From positions 340,676 through 404,675 of the forward strand of contig JAJCYR010000056.1 in assembly GCA_029262775.1 (NCBI GenBank): a stretch of DNA of 64,000 bases, written 5' to 3'. This document shows, piece by piece, positions 27,696 through 37,515 of the stretch. Below the pieces are notes generated by a model. That model did not search any database. It was given only the letters and a program-made list of their open reading frames with translations, and was not told where the DNA came from. The translations under genes and the position numbers were made by a program. Numbering within the stretch: position 1 is the stretch's first letter; each line of letters opens with the position of its first letter. This DNA is from Bacteroidota bacterium. GTDB taxonomy: Bacteria; Bacteroidota; Rhodothermia; Rhodothermales; UBA10348.

Positions 27696-30514
27696 CAGTG
27701 CGCCTCCAACCAGTTTGAGCCCGTGTTCATTTCAACTTCCACCGGGATGGACAATGTCATGGCGGACGTCATGGCATCACGAACCATGGTCTTCACCACA
27801 TCTACGTCGGCCTCGGGTACTTCGAGCACGAGTTCATCGTGCACCTGCATGAGAAGGCGGGCCGTTCCCCCGTAGGACAACAGGCGCTCGTGCAGGGCGA
27901 TCATGGCCAGCTTGATCATGTCGGCCTGCGTCCCCTGAATGGGCATGTTGACGGCCACGCGTTCGGCAAACGAACGCACATTGTGGTTGCGCGCCTTGAT
28001 GTCGGGGATGTAGCGGCGCCGCCCGAAGGCGGTTTCTGCATAGCCCCTGTCGCGCGCCACCTCGACCTGGTCGTGCAGGTAGCGGGCGACGCCGGGATAG
28101 GTGCGCTTATAGGTGTCAATGAGTTCAGACGCCTCCGGCACGGGACACCGGAGGCGCTGGGCCAGTCCAAAGGCGGAAATGCCGTACGGAATACCGTAAT
28201 TGACCTCTTTGGCCCGGCGTCTCATGTCGGGCGTGACTTCGCCCAGCGCAACCTTGAAGACAAGCGCTGCCGTCGCAGTGTGAACGTCTTCGCCCGACGT
28301 AAAGGCGCGGCACAGCTCCTCGTCATTGCTGAGCGATGCCAGGATGCGAAGCTCAATCTGCGAATAATCGGCCGACAGCAGGACGTACCCCTCTTCGGCC
28401 ACAAACGCCCGTCGAACGGCCCGCCCCCGCTCTGTCCGGATGGGAATATTCTGCAGGTTGGGCCGGGAACTGGCCAGACGTCCCGTGGCAGCCGTCGTCT
28501 GGCTGTAGGTTGTATGGATGCGACCGGTTTCGGGATGAACCATCGATGGAAGGGCATCGACATAGGTGGACTTGAGTTTCGAAAGTTCGCGCCAGTCGAG
28601 GATGCGGGCTGGCAGTTCATGCTCCGTGGCGAGTTGCTGCAGCACGCTCTCCCGCGTAGATGGCTTTCCGGTACCCGTTTTTTCGAGCACCGGCAAGCCA
28701 AGCTCTTCGAACAGAATGGTGCCTATCTGTGCAGGAGACCCGATATTGAATTCCCTGCCGGCCAGTTCGTGAATCCCGGATTGCAGACGTTTGATATCCG
28801 CGCTCAACGCTGTGGACAGTCGTGCCAGCTCGTCCAGATCGACCTTCACGCCACGCACCTCCATGGCAACCAGGACCGGCAACAGAGGAAACTCCATACC
28901 GCCAGCCATGTCGGTGAGCCCATCCTTGGCCAGCATGCCGTCGAGGACGGGCTTGAGCCGGAACGTGACGTCCGCATCCTCACATGCGTACGGACTTACC
29001 TTTGCGACCGGTACGTCCCGCATGGACAGCTGATCCTTTCCCGAGCCTATCAGCTCGCTGATGGGTACTGGAGTATAGCTGAGCAGCGTCTGTGCCAGAT
29101 GATCCATCCCATGCGGTTCTTCCGGCGCGCAGAGGTAATGTGCGATCATCGTATCGAAAAACGGCCCCCTGACATGAACTCCATGCCGCGCAAGCACAAC
29201 GAGGTCATACTTGATGTTCTGACCTACCTTTCTGGCTCCGGAATTCAGCGCCGGCTGTAACTGGGCGAGCACCGTATCAGTCGGCGTACCGTCGGGCATG
29301 GGTGTCGGAACGTACCAGGCCTTGCTCTCGGCCGTCGAAAACGACACGCCGACGAGTGAGGCGAGTGTGGGATCGATCGAGGTGGTCTCGGTGTCCATGG
29401 CCCACTCGTCGGCCTCCTCCAATTCCCGGATGAGTGCCGACAAGGCGTCCAGGTGCGCGACGGTCCGGTAGGAGACCTGCTCCAGATCAAGGCGCCCCGG
29501 CTCCATGGGCCCGGGTTCCGGTGCGGACGCGCGGCCCGGTGTATTTTCCGGGGCCTGGGGACCCTGTTTTGGGACCTGGGGACCCTGTTTTGGGACCTGG
29601 CGACCCTCCGAATGGTCCAGGCGCGCAAAGACGCGCGCCACCCGGTCCTGCAGCCGCTCAAATTCGAGCTCTTTGAAAATGTCCCGTACGCGGTCCAGGT
29701 CCGGATGCCGGACCACAAAATCATCCCACGTCTCGGAAATGTCCAAATCGGTCCGGATGGTGGCCAGCTTCTTGGATAGAATGGCATTGTCGGCATGCTG
29801 CTGCAGCCCTTCCCGGGCCCGCTTGCCCTTGACCTCATCCGCATGCGCGAGCAGGTTCTCAATGCTTCCGTATTCCTGTATGAGCTTGAGTGCCGTTTTC
29901 TCTCCAATGCCGTGCACGCCCGGGATGTTGTCTGCCGAGTCCCCCATCAGCGCCAGCAGGTCAATGAACTGCACCGGTTCCAGGTCATACTGCTTCCGGA
30001 ACGTATCGCCGTTCATGATATCAAAACTTTCGCCCCTGTAGGCCGGACGGAACTGGGAGATATGGCCGGAAAGCAACTGCCGGAAATCCTTGTCCGGAGA
30101 CACAATTACGGCCTCTGCCCCATCTTTCTCGGCGCGAACGGCGAGCGTTCCGATCACGTCGTCAGCTTCCACGCCGCCCATTTCGATCACTGGAATGTCG
30201 AGCGCCTGGACAATCTCCTTGATGAACGGCAAGTTGGCCAGCAGTTCATCCGGGGGTGGGTCGCGGTGCGCTTTGTAGTCATCGTAGAGTTCGTCCCGGA
30301 ATGTACCGCCCTCCTCCATCACATCGAATACGACAGCCATATGGTCCATGCCATGGTCTTCAACCAGTTTGGCAAGTGCCGATACAAAACCATATGTGGC
30401 ACTTGTGTTGAATCCCTTGCGGTTGATCAGCGGACGACTGATGAAGATGAAGTGTGCCCGGTAGGCCAGAGCCATGGCATCGAGCAGATACAGGGTGGGT
30501 TTACCGGTGGGCAT
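27695..30514 (-). CDS. polA: DNA polymerase I
   Basis: LYLLDAMALAYRAHFIF, AMDTETTSIDP (3'-5' exo), LLSADYSQIELRILA, MQVHDELVLEVPE. Start MPTGKPTLYLLDAMA preferred over 30676. Confidence 0.97.
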   Translation of the reverse strand: MPTGKPTLYLLDAMALAYRAHFIFISRPLINRKGFNTSATYGFVSALAKLVEDHGMDHMAVVFDVMEEGGTFRDELYDDYKAHRDPPPDELLANLPFIKEIVQALDIPVIEMGGVEADDVIGTLAVRAEKDGAEAVIVSPDKDFRQLLSGHISQFRPAYRGESFDIMNGDTFRKQYDLEPVQFIDLLALMGDSADNIPGVHGIGEKTALKLIQEYGSIENLLAHADEVKGKRAREGLQQHADNAILSKKLATIRTDLDISETWDDFVVRHPDLDRVRDIFKELEFERLQDRVARVFARLDHSEGRQVPKQGPQVPKQGPQAPENTPGRASAPEPGPMEPGRLDLEQVSYRTVAHLDALSALIRELEEADEWAMDTETTSIDPTLASLVGVSFSTAESKAWYVPTPMPDGTPTDTVLAQLQPALNSGARKVGQNIKYDLVVLARHGVHVRGPFFDTMIAHYLCAPEEPHGMDHLAQTLLSYTPVPISELIGSGKDQLSMRDVPVAKVSPYACEDADVTFRLKPVLDGMLAKDGLTDMAGGMEFPLLPVLVAMEVRGVKVDLDELARLSTALSADIKRLQSGIHELAGREFNIGSPAQIGTILFEELGLPVLEKTGTGKPSTRESVLQQLATEHELPARILDWRELSKLKSTYVDALPSMVHPETGRIHTTYSQTTAATGRLASSRPNLQNIPIRTERGRAVRRAFVAEEGYVLLSADYSQIELRILASLSNDEELCRAFTSGEDVHTATAALVFKVALGEVTPDMRRRAKEVNYGIPYGISAFGLAQRLRCPVPEASELIDTYKRTYPGVARYLHDQVEVARDRGYAETAFGRRRYIPDIKARNHNVRSFAERVAVNMPIQGTQADMIKLAMIALHERLLSYGGTARLLMQVHDELVLEVPEADVDVVKTMVRDAMTSAMTLSIPVEVEMNTGSNWLEAH
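29553..29607. repeat. 21-bp short tandem repeat inside polA
   Basis: cctggggaccctgttttggga period, about 2.6 copies; encodes (VPKQGPQ)n in the linker. Confidence 0.85.
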
Positions 30515-30614
30515 GCGGTCGTCTGGAAAGCCGGAAGGTTGATGGGGTGGAACCCATTGCGCGGACGACCTTACACGGACAGAACCGTTTCGGGGTCCCT
30601 CGCATTTTTCAGCT

Positions 30615-31664
30615 ATGGCAGTCTTCAGACCAGAGTGTGTGCTCGTCACCGGCGGAGCCGGATTCATCGGATCCAACTACCTGCGCCATATGGTGACGGC
30701 GCATCCCAACACGCGCTTCATTACTATCGATGCACTGACCTACGCCGGGAACCGCACCAATCTGGCCGGCATCGAGGGCGCCAGCAACTTCCGGTTTGTT
30801 CATGCGGATATCACGGACGCCGACGCGGTAGCGCAACTTTTCGCGCACGAGCCGATCAACGCCGTGGTTCATTTCGCCGCCGAAAGCCACGTGGACCGCT
30901 CCATTGCAAGTGCCCGCAGCTTCGTCCACACAAACGTGGAAGGCACCCGGGTGCTACTCGATGCGGCTCGGCACGCCTGGGCACAGGTACGCCGACGCAC
31001 CTGCCGCTTCCACCATATATCTACCGATGAAGTGTTTGGTGCGCTGGGCCCTGAGGGCGTATTTACGGAAGAGACCCCCTACGCCCCCCGCTCGCCCTAC
31101 GCCGCCTCGAAAGCGGCAGCCGACCACCTGGTCCGGGCCTGGAGCGTGACACACGGGCTTCCGGCGGTCATTACGAATACCTCAAACAATTACGGCCCCT
31201 ACCAGAACCCCGAAAAGCTCATCCCACTGGTTATTTCCAGGGCGCTTGCGGGCCTACCGGTGCCTGTCTACGGAAAGGGAGAACAGGTTCGGGACTGGCT
31301 CTACGTGGAGGACCATGTGGACGCGCTCGAGCGCGTCCTTCTGCGCGGCGAGATCGGACGCACGTACCTGATTGGGGCAGGCCAGGAGGTGCGGAACATT
31401 GACCTCGTTGAGCAGCTACTGGACACCGTCGACGCTCAGCTCGATCGGCCTCCACAATCGTCCCGGCGCCTCATCACATTTGTGACAGACCGGCCCGGAC
31501 ACGACTTCCGGTATGCCCTCGATTGCTCGCGCATGGAAGAAGAACTCGGCTGGACGGCCCGTCATGCCATTGGTGGCGGACTCGAAAAAACCGTGTCCTG
31601 GTACCTGGCCAACACGGACTGGATTCAATATGCTCATAAGAAGCTGACGCAGCCCACTACATGA
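30615..31664 (+). CDS. rfbB: dTDP-glucose 4,6-dehydratase
   Basis: VLVTGGAGFIGSNYLRH, HFAAESHVDRSI, FHHISTDEVFGAL, YAASKAAADHL. Confidence 0.95.
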   Translation: MAVFRPECVLVTGGAGFIGSNYLRHMVTAHPNTRFITIDALTYAGNRTNLAGIEGASNFRFVHADITDADAVAQLFAHEPINAVVHFAAESHVDRSIASARSFVHTNVEGTRVLLDAARHAWAQVRRRTCRFHHISTDEVFGALGPEGVFTEETPYAPRSPYAASKAAADHLVRAWSVTHGLPAVITNTSNNYGPYQNPEKLIPLVISRALAGLPVPVYGKGEQVRDWLYVEDHVDALERVLLRGEIGRTYLIGAGQEVRNIDLVEQLLDTVDAQLDRPPQSSRRLITFVTDRPGHDFRYALDCSRMEEELGWTARHAIGGGLEKTVSWYLANTDWIQYAHKKLTQPTT

Positions 31665-32401
31665 AAGGAATTGTCCTGGCTGGCGGAACCGGCAGCCGCC
31701 TCTACCCGCTTACGCGCGTCACGAACAAGCATCTCCTGCCTGTCGGGCGCTACCCCATGATCTATCATCCGCTCGTACGCCTGCGCCGCGCCGGCATCAC
31801 GGAGGTGGCCATTGTGACGAGTCCTGAACACATGGGCGATGTCGTCAACCTGCTCGGCAGTGGACGCCGGCTCGGCGTTGATCTGACCTACCGCGTCCAG
31901 GATGAGCCAGGCGGCATTGCACAGGCCATGGCGCTCTGCGAGGCCTTTACGGGCGGAAAATCGTTCGCTGTCGTACTGGGTGACAACATCCTGGGCAGTG
32001 ACATTACAGCCGAAGCCGAGGCCTTCCGGGATCAGGAATCCGGTGCCCGGGTGCTGCTCAAGGAAGTGCACGATCCCGAACGTTATGGCGTACCCCGTTT
32101 CGAAAACGAGCGGATTGCGGAAGTCATTGAAAAACCGTCGCATCCACCCAGTTCATTCAGCGTCACCGGAATTTATTTCTACGACCAGCAGGCCTTTGAC
32201 TTCATCCGTGAACTCACGCCGTCCGCGCGGGGGGAATACGAAATCAGTGATGTAAACAACCGGTATGCCCGGCTGGGGCAGCTGACGCACGGCATCCTGG
32301 ACGGATTTTGGGGCGATGCGGGCACGTTCGACGGGTGGGACGAGGCCAATGTGCTCGCCCGGGACGTGCAGTATCCGGAACTGGACGAGAGGGCACACTG
32401 A
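31661..32401 (+). CDS. rfbA: Glucose-1-phosphate thymidylyltransferase-like sugar nucleotidyltransferase (short form)
   Basis: MKGIVLAGGTGSRLYPLTRVTNKHLLPVGRYPMIYHPL, LGDNI; 246 aa. Confidence 0.88.
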   Translation: MKGIVLAGGTGSRLYPLTRVTNKHLLPVGRYPMIYHPLVRLRRAGITEVAIVTSPEHMGDVVNLLGSGRRLGVDLTYRVQDEPGGIAQAMALCEAFTGGKSFAVVLGDNILGSDITAEAEAFRDQESGARVLLKEVHDPERYGVPRFENERIAEVIEKPSHPPSSFSVTGIYFYDQQAFDFIRELTPSARGEYEISDVNNRYARLGQLTHGILDGFWGDAGTFDGWDEANVLARDVQYPELDERAH

Positions 32402-32892
32402 TGGGCGGTTTTCCAAATTGGGTCGATGCATCGATCCGCGATGTGACCGTACGGGACATGAAGACCTTTCGCGACGAGCGGGGATGGCTCATGGAGATCT
32501 TCCGCCGGGATGAGCCCGATGGGGCCGCGGCGCCAGCCATGGGGTACGTGTCGCTGACGCACGCGGGCGTAGCGAGGGGGCCTCACGAGCATCGGCAGCA
32601 GACGGACCGTTTTGCTTTTTTTGATGGGCTATACACGGTGTTCCTGTGGGATGCGCGGCAGACGTCGCCCACCCTGGGCAACCGAATGGTCTTCCGTGCG
32701 GGACAGCGCGCGCCGAGGCTCGTAATCATTCCACCAGGCGTCGTCCACGCCTACCGGAACGACGGGGATACGGACGCACTCGTCACCAATTTTCCTGATA
32801 CACTCTACGCCGGTGAGGGTAAGCGCGAAAAGGTAGATGAAATACGCCACGAAGACCTGGACGACTCTCCATTCCGCATGGAGGGGCCTTGA
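32401..32892 (+). CDS. dTDP-4-dehydrorhamnose 3,5-epimerase-related cupin protein
   Basis: YVSLTHAGVARGPHEHRQQTDRF, LVIIPPGVVHAYRN, LYAGEGKREKVDEIRHEDL; TGATG overlap with the preceding gene. Confidence 0.82.
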   Translation: MGGFPNWVDASIRDVTVRDMKTFRDERGWLMEIFRRDEPDGAAAPAMGYVSLTHAGVARGPHEHRQQTDRFAFFDGLYTVFLWDARQTSPTLGNRMVFRAGQRAPRLVIIPPGVVHAYRNDGDTDALVTNFPDTLYAGEGKREKVDEIRHEDLDDSPFRMEGP

Positions 32893-33605
32893 TGTTCATC
32901 GTATTCGACATTGACGGCACACTCATGCTGACCCGTGGTGTCGGGCGAGGGGCAATTGAGGCGGCCCTGGAGCAGCACCTCGGGCGCCGCATTTCTACGG
33001 AAAGAGTGTCCTTCTCAGGGCGGACCGATCCGGCCATTCTGACGGACGTGCTCCTGGCGTCGGGCGTACCGCGGGACGAAATCCCGGGACTGCTTCCGGA
33101 AACGCTCCTCGCCTATGAAGCCGAGCTGTGCCGCCGGCTGGGGCCGCAACACGTGGACCTGCTGCCGGGCGTCATGTCGCTGGTTGGCCTGCTGAGCCGC
33201 CGCGCAGACACGCATCTTGGGATTCTGACAGGAAATATTGAGGGTACCGCACGGGCCAAATTGGCGGCTGCAGGTCTTGGCAATCTGTTCGGGACGGGTG
33301 CCTACGGAAGCGATCATGAAGACCGCAACCTGTTGCCTGCCATTGCCCGCGAGCGCCTCTACCTGGCAACCGGCGTGGACATGCCACCCGAACGCACGGT
33401 CATCATCGGCGATACGGAGCATGATGTGGCGTGCTCACGCGCGCATGGTGCGTGGGCACTTGCCGTGTGCACCGGTTTCGTGCCGCGCGCCCGTCTTGAG
33501 GCCAGCCGTCCCGATCTGCTCCTGGACAGCCTCGACCCGCCACACGCGGTGCTGACCTTCATTGACGGCATCCCGCTGCGCGGTCAAGCGTTAGAAGGCT
33601 GTTGA
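32889..33605 (+). CDS. HAD family hydrolase
   Basis: IVFDIDGTLMLTRGVGRGA, VIIGDTEHDVACSRAHGAWALAV. Confidence 0.9.
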   Translation: MMFIVFDIDGTLMLTRGVGRGAIEAALEQHLGRRISTERVSFSGRTDPAILTDVLLASGVPRDEIPGLLPETLLAYEAELCRRLGPQHVDLLPGVMSLVGLLSRRADTHLGILTGNIEGTARAKLAAAGLGNLFGTGAYGSDHEDRNLLPAIARERLYLATGVDMPPERTVIIGDTEHDVACSRAHGAWALAVCTGFVPRARLEASRPDLLLDSLDPPHAVLTFIDGIPLRGQALEGC

Positions 33606-35111
33606 TGCTTCACCGGCGTTCAGTGGTCCCAGCGTACGGTCCACGAGGCGTTTATTGAAGAACATGAACACCCCCATAACCAGCGCCCACTGTACGACAA
33701 TGGTCATGACGGAATAGGGGTCGAACGGGTTGAACCACGTGTCAGGCGCATAGACCGTCGCCGAGAGTGTGAACCACCAGACGAGCAGGACAACGGCCTG
33801 CGCAGGAATGGCCCACGTTATAAGGACCTCCCAAAGTCGTCCGGCTCGCCAGTCTCCGGCGGCTACATCCACCGCATCGTGGCGGAATGCGGATACGCCG
33901 TAGCGGATGACCGAAAAAGCGATGAATGCCCCCGAAATCATGAGCGCAATGCCCCAGACAAAATCCTGATTGCCAAAAATATTCAAATTGACGGCCGACG
34001 GGACGCCAAGAACAAACCCAACCGTTACGACGGAAATGACCGCAGACCGCCGGCTCAGTCCGAGATCTACGAGCAGGCGGGTCGTGAGTTGGATCATGGA
34101 GATCAGTGAACTGATGGCAGCAAACGCGAGGCCCAGAAAAAACAGGACGGCAAGCACTTCTCCGAAGGGCATTCTGGCGAAAAGCTGCGGCATCCAGATG
34201 AACGTCAGGCCGGTCGCAGCAGGGCCACTGGTCTGCATGATATTCAGCACCTCGGAGCGCGACATTTCGGCCCCCAGCGTCGCGAATACAGTGCCGAATA
34301 TGACGATGGCAGCCATGATGCTGACCGAGTTGTTGCCGAAGCCTGTGATAAGACTGTTTTTGACCACGCCGTGCCGTGCATGCATGTACGCCCCATATGT
34401 CAGGATCAGACCCCACCCTGCCCCGGTGTCCCAGGCATTCTGCGTGAGCGCCTCAAGCCATACACGGGGCTCGGACAGTGTAGACCAGTCGGGGCGAAAC
34501 AGGAAAGCAACCCCTTCCCACGATCCGTCCAGCGTGAGCGTCCTGACGAGGGCAATCAGCACAATGGCCAAGAGCATGGGAATGAGCACCTTGTTCGCCT
34601 TTTCAACGGACGATATACCCCGGATGACCACCACCCCACACAGCACCATGGCCAGGCCATGGAATGCAATGGGCAGCCCACCCTGTTGAAAAGAATCCCA
34701 GATCGCCGTGGACTGTTCTACTGAGATGGGCAGCGGGGACGCAACCATCTGCGTCACATAGTACATACACCAGCCAGCGACGACCGAGTAGTAGAACATG
34801 ATTGCCGTCGCCACAAAACCCACGAAGGCGCCCATCCATCCGAACCGCCTGCCCGCGACCTTGGCCAGCGTGCCAATCACGCCCATCCGTCCCCGGCGTC
34901 CCAACGCATACTCCGCGATGATCAGGGGAATGGACCATATGAGCAGGAAAATGAACCAGGCAAACAGAAAGGCACCCGCGCCATCATCACCGGCGTTGCT
35001 CGCGGCAATGCGCGGAAAACGCCAGATATTGCCCGTTCCCACGGCAATTCCGAGTACACTCAGTATGAGACCGAGTCGGGATGAAAAACGGGCGTCCTGC
35101 TCATTGGGCAT
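33591..35111 (-). CDS. Neurotransmitter:sodium symporter (SNF) family transporter
   Basis: FSSRLGLILSVLGIAVGTGNIWRFPRIAASNAGDDGAGAFLFAW; multi-TM. Confidence 0.93.
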   Translation of the reverse strand: MPNEQDARFSSRLGLILSVLGIAVGTGNIWRFPRIAASNAGDDGAGAFLFAWFIFLLIWSIPLIIAEYALGRRGRMGVIGTLAKVAGRRFGWMGAFVGFVATAIMFYYSVVAGWCMYYVTQMVASPLPISVEQSTAIWDSFQQGGLPIAFHGLAMVLCGVVVIRGISSVEKANKVLIPMLLAIVLIALVRTLTLDGSWEGVAFLFRPDWSTLSEPRVWLEALTQNAWDTGAGWGLILTYGAYMHARHGVVKNSLITGFGNNSVSIMAAIVIFGTVFATLGAEMSRSEVLNIMQTSGPAATGLTFIWMPQLFARMPFGEVLAVLFFLGLAFAAISSLISMIQLTTRLLVDLGLSRRSAVISVVTVGFVLGVPSAVNLNIFGNQDFVWGIALMISGAFIAFSVIRYGVSAFRHDAVDVAAGDWRAGRLWEVLITWAIPAQAVVLLVWWFTLSATVYAPDTWFNPFDPYSVMTIVVQWALVMGVFMFFNKRLVDRTLGPLNAGEASTAF

Positions 35112-37515
35112 CTTGTTCTCCGGTATCGTTGGCAGCGGTGATTCTGGTCAGGTCGAGCGCATAGTAATCAAACGAGACAAAAGTCTCCACGTGGGCATCA
35201 TAATGACGAGAAAACGGATTGCCGGACTGACCACCCGGATAAACCCCCCACGCGCGGGGCGGTCCGTCTGAAAAGTCCACTACGACCCGCCACGAGGCCG
35301 AGTGCGTAGCCTGCATGCCCCGGGCCGGCGATAACGTCTCCTTCCATCCCGGATAGGACATGTTCTCCCGCCATACCGCCCGGAGTGCCGGACTGCGCGT
35401 GATGTGCCGCATCTGGAGCGTATGAACGTCTCCCCACGGAGTGACATCATCCGGCGGCCCCTGTCGCCGGATGGCTTCGCGCAGGACGTCAGCGAACGTC
35501 TCCCGGTCAGGCGTCGAGACCATGTCAAACCATACGGGATCGGCCGCCGGCGCCTCCTCTCCCGGCTCAGCAAACATGCGCACAAAATGCGGCCGGGGTA
35601 TATCCATGAACACGGGCTCGTCCCAGACCAGATCGTAGAGCGTATCGGCCAGTGCGGCGAAGAGGGTCGCCGCGCGCGACGTCGTCGTCATGCGCCGGTC
35701 CCAGCCCTGTAGCCGCCTGACCAATTCCTGACCGGCCGGATCCAGGCCGGAGAGCGTATCGACGAGAGGAATCAGGTAGTCGGCCTGTACGGCGTGTACG
35801 TCCGCCTGATAGGCCTTCAGATCCTCGGCATCGTGCCCCTTTTTTCCGGATAGCAACGTGTGGATGCGACGGCTCCGGAATACGGAACGCCAGTCGCGTC
35901 CCATGTACGGCCCGGCAGCAGCGGCCGGGCGCTGGTTCGTGGATGTCAGAAATCCACGCCCGGGGTTGGTCCAGGCCGGAAGCTCGTCGAACGGCACGCG
36001 CCCCTGCCACTCCGCATCCGATGTCGAGCCATCGAGAAGGCCCTCTCCCGATTGCCGCCGCGGCCAATAGCCGGTTGCCCGGATGGATATCGTACCGTCG
36101 GCGTCGGCATAAAGGATGTTCTGCATGGGGGAGTCCCACTGGCGCGTGGCCTCCTCGAATTCGGCATGGCTGCGCGCCCGGTGCATTCCCCAGAGCGCCT
36201 CCAGTGTACGGTTGGGCTCATGTCCCACCCAGCGGACGGCGACCGGCCCAAACGGCGTGTCTTCGACAGGGCCATGGTGGGAATATGTCAGGGTCGATAC
36301 GACGGGCTCGCCGCCCCGCACGCGAATGGTATCGGGAATCAGGGTAAGCGGCCGATACGCGCCATCGTGCAGGTACTGCCCGCCCGAGGCATCGAGCGTA
36401 AGCAGGTAGCGGTCAATCTGATCGGCTCCCGTGTTGGTGAACGTCCAGGCGTGACGATCCGTGATGCCCTCCACAATGACCGGCACGGATGGGAACGTGA
36501 CGCCGTAGGATCGGGCCGTCGGTGTATAGAGACCGATTTCATACCATATGGCGGGCAGCGATAGATTAAGGTGCATGTCGCCAGCCAGAATGGGCTTTCC
36601 TGAGGCCGACCCCTCGCCGCTCACGGCCCAGTTGTTTGAACCTGTGCCTTCGATGTAGCCGCGCGCGAGGGACTGCAGGCCGATGGCGGGCGCGGCCTCC
36701 CCGCCAGGGCGCCAGGATCGGGAGGTTTGATGAGTCGGGAGCGCCCCGGATACCGATGTGGCCTGGCCCCCGGAGGCCGCGCCCGCAGATGCCGGCACGA
36801 TGGGCTCTTCGTGGCCCGACGCTTCTGGAAAAAGGGCCGCGTAGTCTTCGGCTGAGAGTAGGCGCCGCGCCTGTTCGTATGCCACGTCACCACTGCTGTA
36901 ACTCAGGTCGAAGGTCATGAAGAGCTGCAGCGCAGCCGTATGCTCCGCGGTGAACGGTGCGGGTGCAAACCCGAGAAGCCGGTATTCGAAGGGGTACTCG
37001 TCCCGGGTCAGACTGCTGATCCAGGCGTTTGCCCCCTCCGCGTACCAGCCCATGGCGCGACCAGCATCGCTCGTGAGCCGCTCCGTCCTGAGGGCCTGGT
37101 CATGCACAGCGCGCGCCATACCTATCCGGCGGAAATACTGATCCTGCGCGAGAGCATCCCGGCCGAGCACCTCCGAAAGGCGACCCGTCGCAACGCGCCA
37201 AAGGAATTCCATCTCGAATAGACGATCCCGGGCCACGACGTACCCCATGGCCATGACGGCATCACGATCAGAACCGGCCGTGATGTGTGGTACGCCCCGC
37301 GCATCCATGTCCACAACCACGGGCGATGTCATGCCCTCGAGCAGCAACACGTCACTTTCATGCGGTGTGGCGTGGCGCGCGGTGGCATAAAGACCTCGAA
37401 CGGGTTCGAGCAATGGACCGGGCGTGAACGATCCCCCGACAGGTCTTCCCAGAATCCAGAGAAGTCCAACGAGCAGTGCAACGGGTGGTAGCAGGTAGCG
37501 AATTCGCCTCCTCAT
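35101..37515 (-). CDS. Penicillin acylase family protein, exported
   Basis: DARGVPHITAGSDRDAVMAMGYVVARDRLFEMEF; GTGSNNWAVSGEGSASGKPILAGDMHL (autoprocessing Ser, SNNW). Confidence 0.93.
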   Translation of the reverse strand: MRRRIRYLLPPVALLVGLLWILGRPVGGSFTPGPLLEPVRGLYATARHATPHESDVLLLEGMTSPVVVDMDARGVPHITAGSDRDAVMAMGYVVARDRLFEMEFLWRVATGRLSEVLGRDALAQDQYFRRIGMARAVHDQALRTERLTSDAGRAMGWYAEGANAWISSLTRDEYPFEYRLLGFAPAPFTAEHTAALQLFMTFDLSYSSGDVAYEQARRLLSAEDYAALFPEASGHEEPIVPASAGAASGGQATSVSGALPTHQTSRSWRPGGEAAPAIGLQSLARGYIEGTGSNNWAVSGEGSASGKPILAGDMHLNLSLPAIWYEIGLYTPTARSYGVTFPSVPVIVEGITDRHAWTFTNTGADQIDRYLLTLDASGGQYLHDGAYRPLTLIPDTIRVRGGEPVVSTLTYSHHGPVEDTPFGPVAVRWVGHEPNRTLEALWGMHRARSHAEFEEATRQWDSPMQNILYADADGTISIRATGYWPRRQSGEGLLDGSTSDAEWQGRVPFDELPAWTNPGRGFLTSTNQRPAAAAGPYMGRDWRSVFRSRRIHTLLSGKKGHDAEDLKAYQADVHAVQADYLIPLVDTLSGLDPAGQELVRRLQGWDRRMTTTSRAATLFAALADTLYDLVWDEPVFMDIPRPHFVRMFAEPGEEAPAADPVWFDMVSTPDRETFADVLREAIRRQGPPDDVTPWGDVHTLQMRHITRSPALRAVWRENMSYPGWKETLSPARGMQATHSASWRVVVDFSDGPPRAWGVYPGGQSGNPFSRHYDAHVETFVSFDYYALDLTRITAANDTGEQDAQ

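Noticed and set aside
27839-29260. 473-aa plus-strand ORF
   Set aside because: Antisense to polA, no domain or signal; shadow ORF.
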